From Acidiphilium multivorum AIU301 (lineage in GTDB: Bacteria > Pseudomonadota > Alphaproteobacteria > Acetobacterales > Acetobacteraceae), in NCBI RefSeq assembly GCF_000202835.1, contig NC_015186.1, positions 2,481,001-2,545,000 on the forward strand: 64,000 nucleotides of DNA, read 5' to 3'. Each line of letters begins with the position of its first letter. The stretch's first letter is position 1. Positions 38,142 through 46,925 of the stretch are shown piece after piece. Position numbers and translations under genes: made by a program. The notes under the pieces are model-generated. The model made no database searches. It saw nothing but the letters and a program-made list of their open reading frames with translations, and had not been told where the DNA came from.

Positions 38142-39176
38142 TCAATGATCGAACGCCGCGTGATCAACCTTGCCGTGGAAGATGGTGTAGGCAAAGGCGT
38201 TGTAGGCGATGATGACCGGAATGAGGACGACCGCGCCGACAAGCAGGAATTCCTGCGAGCCGACGGGGGATGCGGCCTGCCAGATCGTCACGCCGGGCGG
38301 GATGATGTGCGGGAACAGCGAGAAACCGAGGCCGAGAAAGCTGGCGAGGAACAGGCCGAGCGCGCAGAGGAAGGCGGTGCTGTCATGCACCGCGCCGCCG
38401 TGGCGCAGGGCGCGGAACAGGAAGAAGGCCAGCGCCGCCACCGCGAGCGGGGCGAGGCCGGTGACGGCGAGGCCCGGCCAGGTGAACCAGCGCACGGCAT
38501 AGGCGTGGTCGAGCAGCGGGGTCCAGACGCTGACGGCGAGGATGCCCGCGAGCATCCCCACGGTGAGACGGGCGGCTTCGCGGCGCATCCGCAGCTGCAG
38601 CCCGCCCTCGGTGCGCCAGACCAGCCAGGCGGCGCCGAGCAGCGCGTAGCCGCAGACCACCGCAAGGCCGGTGAACACCGAGAAGGCGGAGAACCAGGCG
38701 AAGGGCCCGCCGGCGAACTGGCCGCCGGCGACCTTGGTGCCGTGCAGCACGGCGCCGAGGATCGCTCCCTGGCAGAAGGCGGCGATGACCGAGCCGAACC
38801 AGAACCCGTAATCCCAGTTGAGCCGGTGCCGCTCGGTATGGGCGCGGAAGCGGAACTCGAAGGCGACGCCGCGCAGGATGAGGCCGATCAGCATGGTGAT
38901 CACCAGCGGGTAGACCGCCGGCAGGATCACGCTGTAGGCCTCGGGGAAGGCGCCGTAGAGGCCGGAGCCGCCGAGCACGAGCCAGGTTTCGTTGCCATCC
39001 CAGACCGGGGCGATGGAATTGACCATGATGTCGCGCTCGGCGCGGCCGCGCTCGGCCGCGAACAGGATGCCGACGCCGAGATCGAACCCGTCGAGCACGA
39101 CATAGGCGAAGATCACGAAGGCCATGATGCAGCCCCAGATGATCGGTAGGGTATGGGCGTTGAGCATGGCCATCAC
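38142..39176 (-). CDS. cydB: Cytochrome bd-type quinol oxidase subunit II
   Basis: 344 residues with about eight to nine hydrophobic segments. The family start PIIWGCIMAFVIFAYVVLDG, then FDLGVGILF and the heme-pocket motif WDGNETWLVLGGSGLYGAFP are clear. The C-terminal part has FLGLGFSLFPHIIPPGVTIW. CydB scaffolds the CydA subunit of the terminal oxidase. Its start overlaps the cydA stop by four bases (ATGA). The features fit the cyanide-insensitive (CioB) branch common in acetic-acid and acidophilic bacteria. No cydX or cydDC is in the window. Confidence 0.93.
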   Translation of the reverse strand: MMAMLNAHTLPIIWGCIMAFVIFAYVVLDGFDLGVGILFAAERGRAERDIMVNSIAPVWDGNETWLVLGGSGLYGAFPEAYSVILPAVYPLVITMLIGLILRGVAFEFRFRAHTERHRLNWDYGFWFGSVIAAFCQGAILGAVLHGTKVAGGQFAGGPFAWFSAFSVFTGLAVVCGYALLGAAWLVWRTEGGLQLRMRREAARLTVGMLAGILAVSVWTPLLDHAYAVRWFTWPGLAVTGLAPLAVAALAFFLFRALRHGGAVHDSTAFLCALGLFLASFLGLGFSLFPHIIPPGVTIWQAASPVGSQEFLLVGAVVLIPVIIAYNAFAYTIFHGKVDHAAFDH

Positions 39177-40591
39177 TCCGCCGGGCTCGGGGCCGGCGCG
39201 GGATCGTGCAGGCGGTGCGGGCCGTGGCTGCGCAGCGGCTTGTCGTCGCGCAGCGGCGGTTCGCCCACCGTCGGCTCATGCGCCATCAGGCCGAGCACGT
39301 AGCGGATGCCGACGCCGAAGACGAGCGTGTAGAGCACGATGATGATACCGAACGACCAGACGATCTCGCCCAGGGTGAGCGGCGAGGCGCTCTGCACCGT
39401 GCGCAGCACGCCATAGACCGTCCAGGGCTGGCGGCCGGTTTCGGTGACCACCCAGCCGGCGATGATGGTGAGGAAGCCGGCCGGGCCCATCGCCACCGCG
39501 AAGCGCTTGAACCAGGCGTTCTCGTAGAGCCGGCCGCCGCGGCGCAGGGCCAGCGCGCCGAGGGCGAGCAACAGCATCAGCGACCACAGCCCGACCATGA
39601 CGCGGAAGCCCCAGAAGGTGGGGATCAGCACCGGCCAGTCGGACTTCGGAAAGGCATCCAGCCCCTGCACCACGCCATGCAGCTTGTGGGTGATGATCAG
39701 CGAGCCGAGATCGGGGATCTTCACGTCATACAGCAGGCGGCCGAGGCTGCGGCTTGGCCAGCCGAACAGGTGCAGCGCCTGGCCGGCGCGGGTGTGAAAG
39801 TCGCCCTCCATCGCGGCGAGCTTCAGCGGCTGGTCGGTCATCGTCGCGCGGCCGGATTCGTCGCCGACGAAGCCCTGCACCGGCACGGCGATGGTCAGCA
39901 GCCACATCGCCATCGAGAACATCAGCCGGCTGACCGGATTCTTCGGGTTGCGCAGCAGGTGGAACGCGCCGACCGCGCCGACGGCGAGCGCCGTCGCGAT
40001 GAAGGCGGCGAGCACCATGTGCAGCCACATATAGGGGAAGGTCGGGTTGAAGATGATGGCGAGCCAGTTCTTCGGGATGAAGGCGCCATCCGGGGCAAGG
40101 GCGTAGCCGCGCGGCGTCTGCATCCACGAATTCGCGGCGAGGATCCACGAGGCCGAGATCAGCGTGCCGATCGAGACCAGCGCGGTCGCCGCGAAATGCA
40201 GCTTCGGGCCGACGCGCGACATCCCGAACAGCATGATGCCGAGGAAGCCGGCCTCGAGGAAGAAGGCCGACATCGTCTCCCAGGCGAGCAGCGGCCCGAG
40301 GATCGGCCCGACCTTGGCCGAATAGCCCGCCCAGTTGGCGCCGACCTCGTAGGCCATCACCAGGCCGGAGACGACGCCGATCGCGAAGATCACGGCGAAG
40401 ATCTTCAGCCAGTAGCGGTAGGCGTCGAGATAGACCGGGCGCTTGGTGACCAGCCACATCAGCTCGAGCACCGCGAGATAGGCGGCGAGCCCGATCGAGA
40501 AGGCCGGGAACATGATGTGAAAGGCGATGGTGAACCCGAACTGGGCGCGCGCGAGCACGAGCGCCAGTCCGCCGGCATGCAAGCTTGTCAT
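39173..40591 (-). CDS. cydA: Cytochrome bd-type quinol oxidase subunit I, short Q-loop (CIO type)
   Basis: 472 residues. Start MTSLHAGGLALVLARAQFGF; His25 in AFHIMFP is the likely heme b595/d ligand and His in YMWLHMVLAAF a heme b558 ligand. ETGRQPWTVYGVLRT is the CydA signature. The quinol-binding Q-loop after GFVGDESGRATMTDQPLKLA is short, as in cyanide-insensitive oxidases of Acetobacteraceae and Pseudomonas rather than E. coli CydA. The enzyme oxidises ubiquinol and reduces oxygen without proton pumping. Four-base overlaps couple it to the upstream regulator and to cydB. Confidence 0.94.
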   Translation of the reverse strand: MTSLHAGGLALVLARAQFGFTIAFHIMFPAFSIGLAAYLAVLELMWLVTKRPVYLDAYRYWLKIFAVIFAIGVVSGLVMAYEVGANWAGYSAKVGPILGPLLAWETMSAFFLEAGFLGIMLFGMSRVGPKLHFAATALVSIGTLISASWILAANSWMQTPRGYALAPDGAFIPKNWLAIIFNPTFPYMWLHMVLAAFIATALAVGAVGAFHLLRNPKNPVSRLMFSMAMWLLTIAVPVQGFVGDESGRATMTDQPLKLAAMEGDFHTRAGQALHLFGWPSRSLGRLLYDVKIPDLGSLIITHKLHGVVQGLDAFPKSDWPVLIPTFWGFRVMVGLWSLMLLLALGALALRRGGRLYENAWFKRFAVAMGPAGFLTIIAGWVVTETGRQPWTVYGVLRTVQSASPLTLGEIVWSFGIIIVLYTLVFGVGIRYVLGLMAHEPTVGEPPLRDDKPLRSHGPHRLHDPAPAPSPAE

Positions 40592-41229
40592 TCTCTGTCC
40601 GTATCGTCGTTGTTGTGGTTGTCGTCGGCGCCGGCGAGGGTGTCGGCTTCGGTGGCCTCGGGCCGGGAGCGGCCAGCCTTGCCGCGCCCGAGCAGCGGCA
40701 GACGGTTCTTCAGTTCCAGCAGCGCGACGACGCGGCCGCCGAGGCGGAGGAGCTGGACCAGATCCTTGTTGTCGAGCTTCTGCACGTCTTCCGACCAGCG
40801 CATCAGCAGCTCGATCAGGTCGTGCATCTCGGCGAGGCGGCGCTGGGCGCGGCGGTCCGCCTCCGAGCGGGGGGCCTCCATCAGCAGGTCGCGCAGCACG
40901 GTGAGGGTGGGGTCGATCTCGCGGCGGCGCCGCTCCTCGGCGAGGGTGCGGACGATCTGCCAGATATCGTCGGGGGTGGAGAAATGCTCCCGCCGGTCAC
41001 CCGGCAGATGCTGCAGCCGCACCAGGCGCCAGGATTGCAGCTCCTTCAACCCCATCGACACGTTCGAGCGCGAGAAGCCCAGGGTTTCGGCGATCTCGTC
41101 GGCCGGCAGCGGGCGGTCGGAGACATAAAGCAACGCATAGATCTGCCCCACCGTGCGGTTGATGCCCCAATGGCTGCCCATTTCGCCGAAATGCAGCACG
41201 AAGGCCTCGGTGAGGGGGGATAACGGCAT
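40588..41229 (-). CDS. GbsR/MarR-type transcriptional regulator of the cyd operon
   Basis: 213 residues. The N-terminal winged helix is clear: EMGSHWGINRTVGQIYALLY, then ADEIAETLGFSRSNVSMGLK (recognition helix) and LVRLQHLPGDRREHFSTPDD (wing). This is the GbsR subgroup of MarR-like proteins. A helical middle is followed by a polar tail (DDNHNNDDTDRE). It is the first gene of the operon; its stop overlaps the cydA start by four bases. A palindromic site sits over its own promoter (41243-41252), so it probably represses or controls itself and cydAB. The effector is unknown. Confidence 0.88.
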   Translation of the reverse strand: MPLSPLTEAFVLHFGEMGSHWGINRTVGQIYALLYVSDRPLPADEIAETLGFSRSNVSMGLKELQSWRLVRLQHLPGDRREHFSTPDDIWQIVRTLAEERRRREIDPTLTVLRDLLMEAPRSEADRRAQRRLAEMHDLIELLMRWSEDVQKLDNKDLVQLLRLGGRVVALLELKNRLPLLGRGKAGRSRPEATEADTLAGADDNHNNDDTDRE

Positions 41230-41242
41230 TGCCTGAACTTTC

Positions 41243-41286
41243 AGAAATTTCTAAAATCCAAGTAGACATTGATCCAGCCCTGTCAA
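41243..41286 (-). promoter_or_regulatory. Promoter with palindromic operator for the regulator-cydAB operon
   Basis: On the minus strand a perfect -35 hexamer TTGACA (41286-41281) is followed after 16 bases by a weak -10 TACTTG (41264-41259). Just downstream, about where transcription should start, is the perfect palindrome AGAAATTTCT (41243-41252), extendable to 18 bp with one mismatch. Transcription would leave a leader of roughly 20 bases before the ATG at 41229. AT-rich palindromes of this sort suit MarR/GbsR dimers. Confidence 0.6.
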
Positions 41287-41295
41287 GGCGGGCGG

Positions 41296-42207
41296 TCAGG
41301 TCAGGACGTGATCGACCGGCAGAAGCGGCGGCGGCAGGTCGGCCGCGCCGAGCGCCTCGAGCACCGCGATCTCGATCGTCCGCACGAAGGCGTTGAGCGG
41401 CAGCGCGTTCTGCGACAGCGCGAAAGGCTCCTCGAGCTCGTCGCCGAGCGCATCGAGGCCGAAGAACGCATAGGCCAGGATCACGGTGACGACGGGGGTC
41501 GCAAGGCCAAGGGTCTGCACGAAGCCGAAGGGGAGGAAGATGCAGAACAGCCATGCGGTGCGGTGCAGCAGCAGGGAATAGGTGAAGGGTGGCGGCGTGG
41601 CCCGCAGCCGCTCGCACGCGGCCTGGATGCCGGTCATCGCGGCAATCCGCTCGGCGAGGATGCGGTAGAGCATGTCGCTCAGCCTTCCGGCCGCGACCAG
41701 GGCGGCGAGTTCGCCCGAAAGCCGGCGCAGCGCGGCATCGGGCCGGTTCTGCCGGCCGGCCAGCCAGTCCCGCTCGGCGGGCGCGATCCAGTCTTCCCAC
41801 TCCGCCCCCGCCTCGCCGCGCAGATGGTCGCGCAGCAGATGGGCGAAGGCGACGATGCGGCCGCCGAGGCGATGCGCCAGCGCCGCGTCCTCCGGCAGGA
41901 GCGCGCCGACCTCCCTGATCAGGGCGCGCGATTCCGCGATCAGCGCGCCCCATTGCCGCCGCCCCTCCCACCACCGGTCGTAGCAGGCGCTGTTGCGGAA
42001 GCCGAGAAAGATCGAAAGGGCGAGGCCGAGCAGGGTGAACGGCAGCGTCGCCAACGGCCAGCGCGGGAGCGGATAGGCGGCATGGGCGAGCGTCACGCCG
42101 AGCGCGAGGACAAAGACGGCCAGCAGCCGCGGCGCGACGCGCAGCAGGATCGATCCGCGCAGGGTGGTCAGCAGGGTCAGCGTATCGGCACGATCGCGGA
42201 CGATCAT
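41296..42207 (-). CDS. Bestrophin-family channel (UPF0187)
   Basis: 303 residues from ATG 42207, where MIVRDRADTLTLLTTLRGSI matches the usual 'MIVR' start; the frame is open 13 codons further. Family motifs: RVAPRLLAVFVLALGVTLAH, LLGLALSIFLGFRNSACYDR then WWEGRRQWGALI (the FRNSxxYxRWWEGR signature), and LVLLP-type helices near the C-terminus with FGLDALGDELEEPFA. Bacterial bestrophins are pentameric ion channels; cation or anion selectivity varies. It lies 39 bases after the LysR gene on the same strand and 66 bases ahead of the cyd regulator. Confidence 0.9.
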   Translation of the reverse strand: MIVRDRADTLTLLTTLRGSILLRVAPRLLAVFVLALGVTLAHAAYPLPRWPLATLPFTLLGLALSIFLGFRNSACYDRWWEGRRQWGALIAESRALIREVGALLPEDAALAHRLGGRIVAFAHLLRDHLRGEAGAEWEDWIAPAERDWLAGRQNRPDAALRRLSGELAALVAAGRLSDMLYRILAERIAAMTGIQAACERLRATPPPFTYSLLLHRTAWLFCIFLPFGFVQTLGLATPVVTVILAYAFFGLDALGDELEEPFALSQNALPLNAFVRTIEIAVLEALGAADLPPPLLPVDHVLT

Positions 42208-42246
42208 CGCGGGCTTTGTCCTTTGTGCGGTTGACGGGGGCGGCAT

Positions 42247-43179
42247 TCAGCCGGTGCCGGCATCCCAGTAGGGCGGGCGGCCGAACCTGGTCTCGATGAA
42301 ATCGAGAAAGGCGCGCACCTTGGGGGAAATCCGCGCATGCGGCGGATAGATGCCATAGATCCCGCCGGGCCGGGTCGAGATCATCGAGAACCAGTCGGGC
42401 AGCAGGCGGACCAGCCGGCCGCGCGCGATATCCTCGCCGACCAGCCAGACCGGCAGCAGGGCGATGCCGACGCCGGCGAGTGCCGCGTCGAGCAGCGCCT
42501 CGGAATCATCCGAGCGGAGGATGCCGGCGATCGGCACCTCCTCCTCCGGCTCGCCCGCCTCGGTGCCGCGGCGGAAGAACCAGCGGTCGGTCGGCTGCAG
42601 CGTGTAGATCAGCGCGTTGTGCCGCAGCAGGTCGCGCGGCGCGGCGAGCGGCGGGGCGCCGGCGAGATAGGACGGGCTCGCGCAGACGACGCGGCGGTGG
42701 CCGGCGAGCTTGCGGGCGATCAGCGTCGAGTCGATCAGCGGGCCGATGCGGATGGCGAGGTCGGCGCCGCTGGCCAGCAGGTCCATCCGCACGTCGGTGA
42801 AGGAGAGTTCGAGCCTGAGGCCGGGATAGAGCTTCAGGAAGTCGGGAATGAAGGGCACGACATGGCGGCGGCCGAAGGCGCCGGGCAGGTTGAGCCGCAG
42901 CAGGCCTTGCGGCCGCGCCTGCATCGCCGCGACCGAATCGCGCGCCTCGTCGAGATTGCGGAGGATGGCCTGCACCTGGGCATAGAACTGCTCGCCCGGC
43001 TCGGTGAGGTGCAGGCGGCGGGTCGAGCGGTGGAACAGGGCGACGCCGAGATCCGCCTCGAGCGCGGCGACGGCGCGCGAGACGGTCGAGACCTTCGCCC
43101 CCTGCGCCTCGGCCGCCTTCGAGAAACTGCCAAGCTCGACCGCGCGGCCGAACAGGCGCAAGGCTCCCAGGTAATCCAC
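42247..43179 (-). CDS. LysR-family transcriptional regulator
   Basis: 310 residues from GTG 43179, which is preceded by GGAGGTCGGAAC. The N-terminal helix-turn-helix is FGRAVELGSFSKAAEAQGAK then VSTVSRAVAALEADLGVALF, followed by HRSTRRLHLTEPGE. The C-terminal part is a periplasmic-binding-like effector domain. The reading frame continues 93 codons upstream to 43458, but that part is Pro/Arg-rich and not LysR sequence. It is divergent from the FdhF-like gene and may regulate it or the bestrophin gene. Confidence 0.9.
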   Translation of the reverse strand: MDYLGALRLFGRAVELGSFSKAAEAQGAKVSTVSRAVAALEADLGVALFHRSTRRLHLTEPGEQFYAQVQAILRNLDEARDSVAAMQARPQGLLRLNLPGAFGRRHVVPFIPDFLKLYPGLRLELSFTDVRMDLLASGADLAIRIGPLIDSTLIARKLAGHRRVVCASPSYLAGAPPLAAPRDLLRHNALIYTLQPTDRWFFRRGTEAGEPEEEVPIAGILRSDDSEALLDAALAGVGIALLPVWLVGEDIARGRLVRLLPDWFSMISTRPGGIYGIYPPHARISPKVRAFLDFIETRFGRPPYWDAGTG

Positions 43180-43493
43180 GTTCCGACCTCCGGCAGGGGC
43201 GGCACCCGCACGCGGCGCCGGTGCCCTGATGTCGGCCATACGCCGCCGCGCCGCAAGGGGCGGCGGGGCCGCGCGCCCTGCCCCGCCCTGCACAGGAGTT
43301 TTGCTGCCCGAGGGGTTGCGGAGGCCGGCCCGCGGCGTCACGTGCGGGACGCGCCCGGCATCCGGGCCGGCGCGGCCAGCCTGGAGCGTCACCCGCCCGG
43401 ATGGAATCGTCCGGTCCGGTAACGATGCTTTAATTGTCAATATCATAGAGCACGGCATCCGGTCCGGGAGGATCGGAAGGCGCTCTAGCGGAG
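43180..43493. other. Divergent intergenic region between LysR and the FdhF-like gene
   Basis: 314 bases. The first ~200 bases are GC-rich with no supported gene. The last third is a complete family A palindromic element (43381-43488, entered separately). Any promoter for the FdhF-like gene must lie in or before this element. Confidence 0.7.
43381..43488. repeat. 108-bp palindromic element, family A, copy 3
   Basis: Ends CTGGAGCG (43381-43388) and CGCTCTAG (43481-43488) are inverted repeats with one mismatch. It aligns to copy 2 over all 108 positions without a gap, with 25 differences by hand count, most of them AT-to-GC transitions. Hairpin 2 is kept: TAGAGCAC (43446-43453) with GCGCTCTA (43480-43487) and CCGGTCC (43459-43465) with GGATCGG (43470-43476), using G-T pairs. 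Hairpin 1 is reduced to CCGGA/TCCGG. Confidence 0.88.
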
Positions 43494-45791
43494 ATGCTGC
43501 CCATGACCACCCGACGTCGCATCGTGCCCGATCACAACCTGAAGGGAATCCGGCGCTATGACGCGCCGGCCGGCGGCTGGGGCGCGCTGCGCGCCACCGC
43601 CAAGGCGATCCGCACCCAGATGGATGCCGGCGACGCCGCCCGCCTGCTGCTGCGCACCAACAAGCCCACCGGGTTCGACTGCCCCGGCTGCGCCTGGCCG
43701 GACAAGGAACACACCTCGACCTTCCAGTTCTGCGAGAACGGCGCCAAGGCGGTGACCTGGGAAGCGACGCGCAAGCGCGTCGGCCCCGATTTCTTCGCCG
43801 CCCACACGGTCAGCGAGCTGCTCGGCTGGTCGGACCACGCGCTGGAGGATGCCGGGCGGCTCACCCACCCGCTGGCCTACGACCATGAGAGCGACACCTA
43901 TCGCGAGATCGGCTGGGACGACGCCTTCGCCCGCATCGGCGCGGTGCTGCGCGCCCTGCCCGACCCCGACATGGTGGAGTTCTACACCTCCGGCCGCGCC
44001 TCGAACGAGGCGGCGTTCCTCTACCAGCTCTTCGCCCGCGAATACGGCACCAACAATTTCCCCGACTGCTCGAACATGTGCCACGAGGCCACCAGCGTCG
44101 GGCTGCCGCAGTCGATCGGGTTCGGCAAGGGCACCGTCTCGCTCGACGATTTCGACCATTGCGACCTGATCATCGCGATGGGCCACAATCCCGGCACCAA
44201 CCATCCGCGGATGATGGGCACGCTGCACGAGGTCGCGCGCCGCGGGGTGCCGATCATCGTGTTCAACCCGATGCGCGAGCGGGCGCTGGAACGCTTCGCC
44301 GACCCGCAGAACGCGGTCGAGATGGCGACGCGGGGGGCGACGCCGATCGCCTCGACCTACCTGAAGGTGCGGGTCGGCGGCGATGCCGCGGCACTCTCGG
44401 GCATCATGAAGGCGCTGCTCGAACTCGACGCCGAGGCGGGGCCGGACGCCGGCATCCTCGATCGGGCGTTCATCGCCGCGCACACCAACGGGTTCGAGGA
44501 TCTCGCCGCCGACCTGCGGGCGACGCCGTGGGAGCGGATCGAGGCGGCGAGCGGGCTCTCGCGCGCCGATCTCGCCACCGTGGCCGGGCATTACGCGCGG
44601 GCGAAATCGACCATCGTCACCTACGGCATGGGCATCACCCAGCACGCGACCGGCACGCAGAATGTGCGGCAGATCGCCAACCTGCTGCTGCTGCGCGGGA
44701 ATTTCGGCCGGCCGGGTGCCGGGATCTGCCCGCTGCGGGGCCATTCCAACGTGCAGGGCGACCGCACCGTGGGGATCACCGAGAAGCCGGGCGAGGCGAT
44801 GCTGGAGCGGATCGCGCAGCGCTTCGGCTTCACCCCGCCGCGCGCCCACGGGCATGACGCGGTCGCTGCGATGGAGGCGATGCTGCGCGGCGACTCCCGC
44901 GCGCTGATCGCCCTCGGCGGCAACCTCGCCATCGCCATGCCGGATACCGAGGCCTGCGCCGCGGCGATGCGGCGGCTCGATCTCGCCGTGCATGTCGCCA
45001 CCAAGCTCAACCGCTCGCACCTGCTGATCGGCCGGGAGTCGATCATCCTGCCCTGCCTCGGCCGCACCGAGGAGGATATCCAGGAGAGCGGGCCGCAGGT
45101 CATCACCGTCGAGGACTCGATGTCGATGGTGCATGCCTCGGCCGGCAAGCTCGCGCCGGCCTCGCCACTGCTGCGCTCGGAGCCGGCGATCGTCGCCGGC
45201 ATCGCCATGGCCACCCTCCCCGACAGCACCGTGCCCTGGCGCGAGATGGTGGCCGATTACAGCCTGATCCGCGACGCGATCGAGGCGGTGTTCCCCGAAT
45301 TCGCCGATTTCAACGCGCGGATCGCCGTGCCGGGCGGCTTCCGCCTGCCGATCCCGCCGGCCGAGCGCGTCTGGCGCACCGCCTCGGGCCGCGCCGAGTT
45401 CATGCCGCCGGCCGGTGCCGGCGCGGCGCAGGCCCCCCTGCTGCTGACCACGATCCGCAGCCATGACCAGTACAACACCACGATCTACGGGATGGACGAC
45501 CGCTATCGCGGCGTGTTCGGCCGGCGCGACGTCGTGTTCATGAACCGCGCGGACATGGCGCGGCTCGGCATCGAGCATGGCGGGCGGATCGACGTCGCCC
45601 ATGCCGAGGACGGGGCGCATCGCCTCGCCGGGTTCACCGCCATCGAATACGACATCGCGGAAGGCTCGGTCGCCGCCTATTACCCGGAGGCCAACGTGCT
45701 GATGCCGCTGGCCCGGCACGACCGGCAGAGCGGCACGCCGACCTACAAGTCGGTGCCGGTGACGGTGGCGCCGCTCGCCGCCGGGGAATAA
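43494..45791 (+). CDS. FdhF/YdeP-type molybdopterin oxidoreductase
   Basis: 765 residues from ATG 43494 (another ATG at 43503). The N-terminal TGFDCPGCAWPD has only one Cys pair, as in E. coli YdeP and related formate-dehydrogenase-alpha-like proteins. The molybdopterin domains follow: VEFYTSGRASNEAAFLYQLF, DLIIAMGHNPGTNHPRMMG, GICPLRGHSNVQGDRTVGI and the dinucleotide-binding end HDQYNTTIYGMDDRYRGVFG. The substrate is unknown; YdeP was linked to acid resistance in E. coli. No accessory subunit or fdhD is near, and the divergent LysR gene may regulate it. A palindromic element ends six bases before its start. Confidence 0.88.
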   Translation: MLPMTTRRRIVPDHNLKGIRRYDAPAGGWGALRATAKAIRTQMDAGDAARLLLRTNKPTGFDCPGCAWPDKEHTSTFQFCENGAKAVTWEATRKRVGPDFFAAHTVSELLGWSDHALEDAGRLTHPLAYDHESDTYREIGWDDAFARIGAVLRALPDPDMVEFYTSGRASNEAAFLYQLFAREYGTNNFPDCSNMCHEATSVGLPQSIGFGKGTVSLDDFDHCDLIIAMGHNPGTNHPRMMGTLHEVARRGVPIIVFNPMRERALERFADPQNAVEMATRGATPIASTYLKVRVGGDAAALSGIMKALLELDAEAGPDAGILDRAFIAAHTNGFEDLAADLRATPWERIEAASGLSRADLATVAGHYARAKSTIVTYGMGITQHATGTQNVRQIANLLLLRGNFGRPGAGICPLRGHSNVQGDRTVGITEKPGEAMLERIAQRFGFTPPRAHGHDAVAAMEAMLRGDSRALIALGGNLAIAMPDTEACAAAMRRLDLAVHVATKLNRSHLLIGRESIILPCLGRTEEDIQESGPQVITVEDSMSMVHASAGKLAPASPLLRSEPAIVAGIAMATLPDSTVPWREMVADYSLIRDAIEAVFPEFADFNARIAVPGGFRLPIPPAERVWRTASGRAEFMPPAGAGAAQAPLLLTTIRSHDQYNTTIYGMDDRYRGVFGRRDVVFMNRADMARLGIEHGGRIDVAHAEDGAHRLAGFTAIEYDIAEGSVAAYYPEANVLMPLARHDRQSGTPTYKSVPVTVAPLAAGE

Positions 45792-45795
45792 CGGG

Positions 45796-45845
45796 GCCTC
45801 GCTGTCCGGTCGGGTGGACCCATCCGGCCGGAACGTCCCCGAGGC
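45796..45845. terminator. Bidirectional hairpin, a half copy of element A
   Basis: Outer GCCTCG (45796-45801) pairs with CGAGGC (45840-45845). Inside, CCGGTCGGGTGG (45806-45817) pairs with CCATCCGGCCGG (45820-45831) using two G-T pairs. It fills the whole gap between two convergent genes. The 28 bases 45805-45832 match hairpin 1 of element A copy 2 (37435-37462) at 20 positions, seven of the eight differences being transitions. Confidence 0.65.
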
Positions 45846-46925
45846 TCAGCCGCGCTTCGGATAGGCGCGGCTGCGTTCGGCGAGATCGCCGGTCATCCCG
45901 GCATCCGGCGCGTCGTCGGCGATTTCGGCGACCTTCCGCGCCAGCACCCAGGTGCCGACATAGCCGGCGTGACGGGTGATCTCCATGTCCGCCGCCGCGC
46001 GGCCGGGGAACAGCCGCACCAGGCTGACCGGGCTGCGCATGCCGGCATCGACGATCTCGAAGCCGCGCGCCGGGCCGAACAGGATCCGCATCGCCTCGTC
46101 CGAATAGCGCCAGAAATCGTTCGGCGTCTCGTGCAGGGGAAAGGTGTGGTGGGTGATGTGGAAGGTCAGGCCGCCTGGGGTAAGGGCGCGGTTGATCTCG
46201 GCGGCGACGCGCCAGGGCTCGGCGATGTGTTCCATCACCGCGACCGAGAAGATGCCCTCGAAGGCGCCCCGGCCGGTCGCCGCCGACAGGGAGTGCGCGT
46301 CGGCCACGAGGTCCACGCCCGGCGCGGGATGAATGTCGCAGCCGACATAATGGCAGTCCGGTTCGAAATCGCGGGCCCGCGCATAGGCACCGGGGCTGAC
46401 GAGGCGGGCGCCGATTTCCAGCACCCGGCCGCGCCGTTGCCGGAGTTCGTCGATGAAGGGCCGGATCACCAGCGGCGAGGGCGGCGGCGGCGGCAGCGGC
46501 GGCGGTTCGAGCGGGATCGAGACGTCGCCTGCATCGGTCGCGATCTCGAGGCTGGCGGGCTGGAAAGGCGGAGCCTCGAGGTAGAGGCTGAAGCCGCTGT
46601 CGCCGATCTCGGGATAATGCGACTGCACGTCCGGGCGCGGCGCCGGCGGCACCGGATCGGTGCGGCGGTCGCCGACGCGCAGCGCGACCGCGCGCACCTT
46701 CACCGCATGGGCATGGATCCAGCCGCAGACAAACACGCCGCAGCGGTCGCACCAGAAATGCTCGATCGCGTGAACGATCGGGAATGGCGGCGCCGGCGGC
46801 GGCCGCAGGGCGGCGAGCTCGGCTTCGAGGGCGGCGACCCGGTTGTGCAGCGCGCCCTCCCGCGCGGCGATGCGGGCGAGCGGCGGGAAGCGGAGCAGCG
46901 CCCGCTTCCAGGCCGGCAGCATCAC
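45846..46925 (-). CDS. SAM-dependent methyltransferase with N-terminal coiled coil
   Basis: 359 residues. A short coiled coil ([20 protein letters not shown]) is followed by a ~100-residue beta-rich segment with a Cys pair ([20 protein letters not shown]) and a proline run near 150. The class I methyltransferase domain starts about residue 165: [20 protein letters not shown] (motif I, unusual GARLVS), [40 protein letters not shown] and the [20 protein letters not shown] strand. The target is unknown; resembles glycan-associated methyltransferases. The GTG start at 46925 overlaps the uvrA stop by four bases. Confidence 0.75.
   Translation of the reverse strand: MMLPAWKRALLRFPPLARIAAREGALHNRVAALEAELAALRPPPAPPFPIVHAIEHFWCDRCGVFVCGWIHAHAVKVRAVALRVGDRRTDPVPPAPRPDVQSHYPEIGDSGFSLYLEAPPFQPASLEIATDAGDVSIPLEPPPLPPPPPSPLVIRPFIDELRQRRGRVLEIGARLVSPGAYARARDFEPDCHYVGCDIHPAPGVDLVADAHSLSAATGRGAFEGIFSVAVMEHIAEPWRVAAEINRALTPGGLTFHITHHTFPLHETPNDFWRYSDEAMRILFGPARGFEIVDAGMRSPVSLVRLFPGRAAADMEITRHAGYVGTWVLARKVAEIADDAPDAGMTGDLAERSRAYPKRG

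Noticed and set aside
43485-45719. 744-codon frame antisense to the FdhF-like gene
   Set aside because: No recognisable family; low-complexity His/Gly/Arg content typical of shadow frames.
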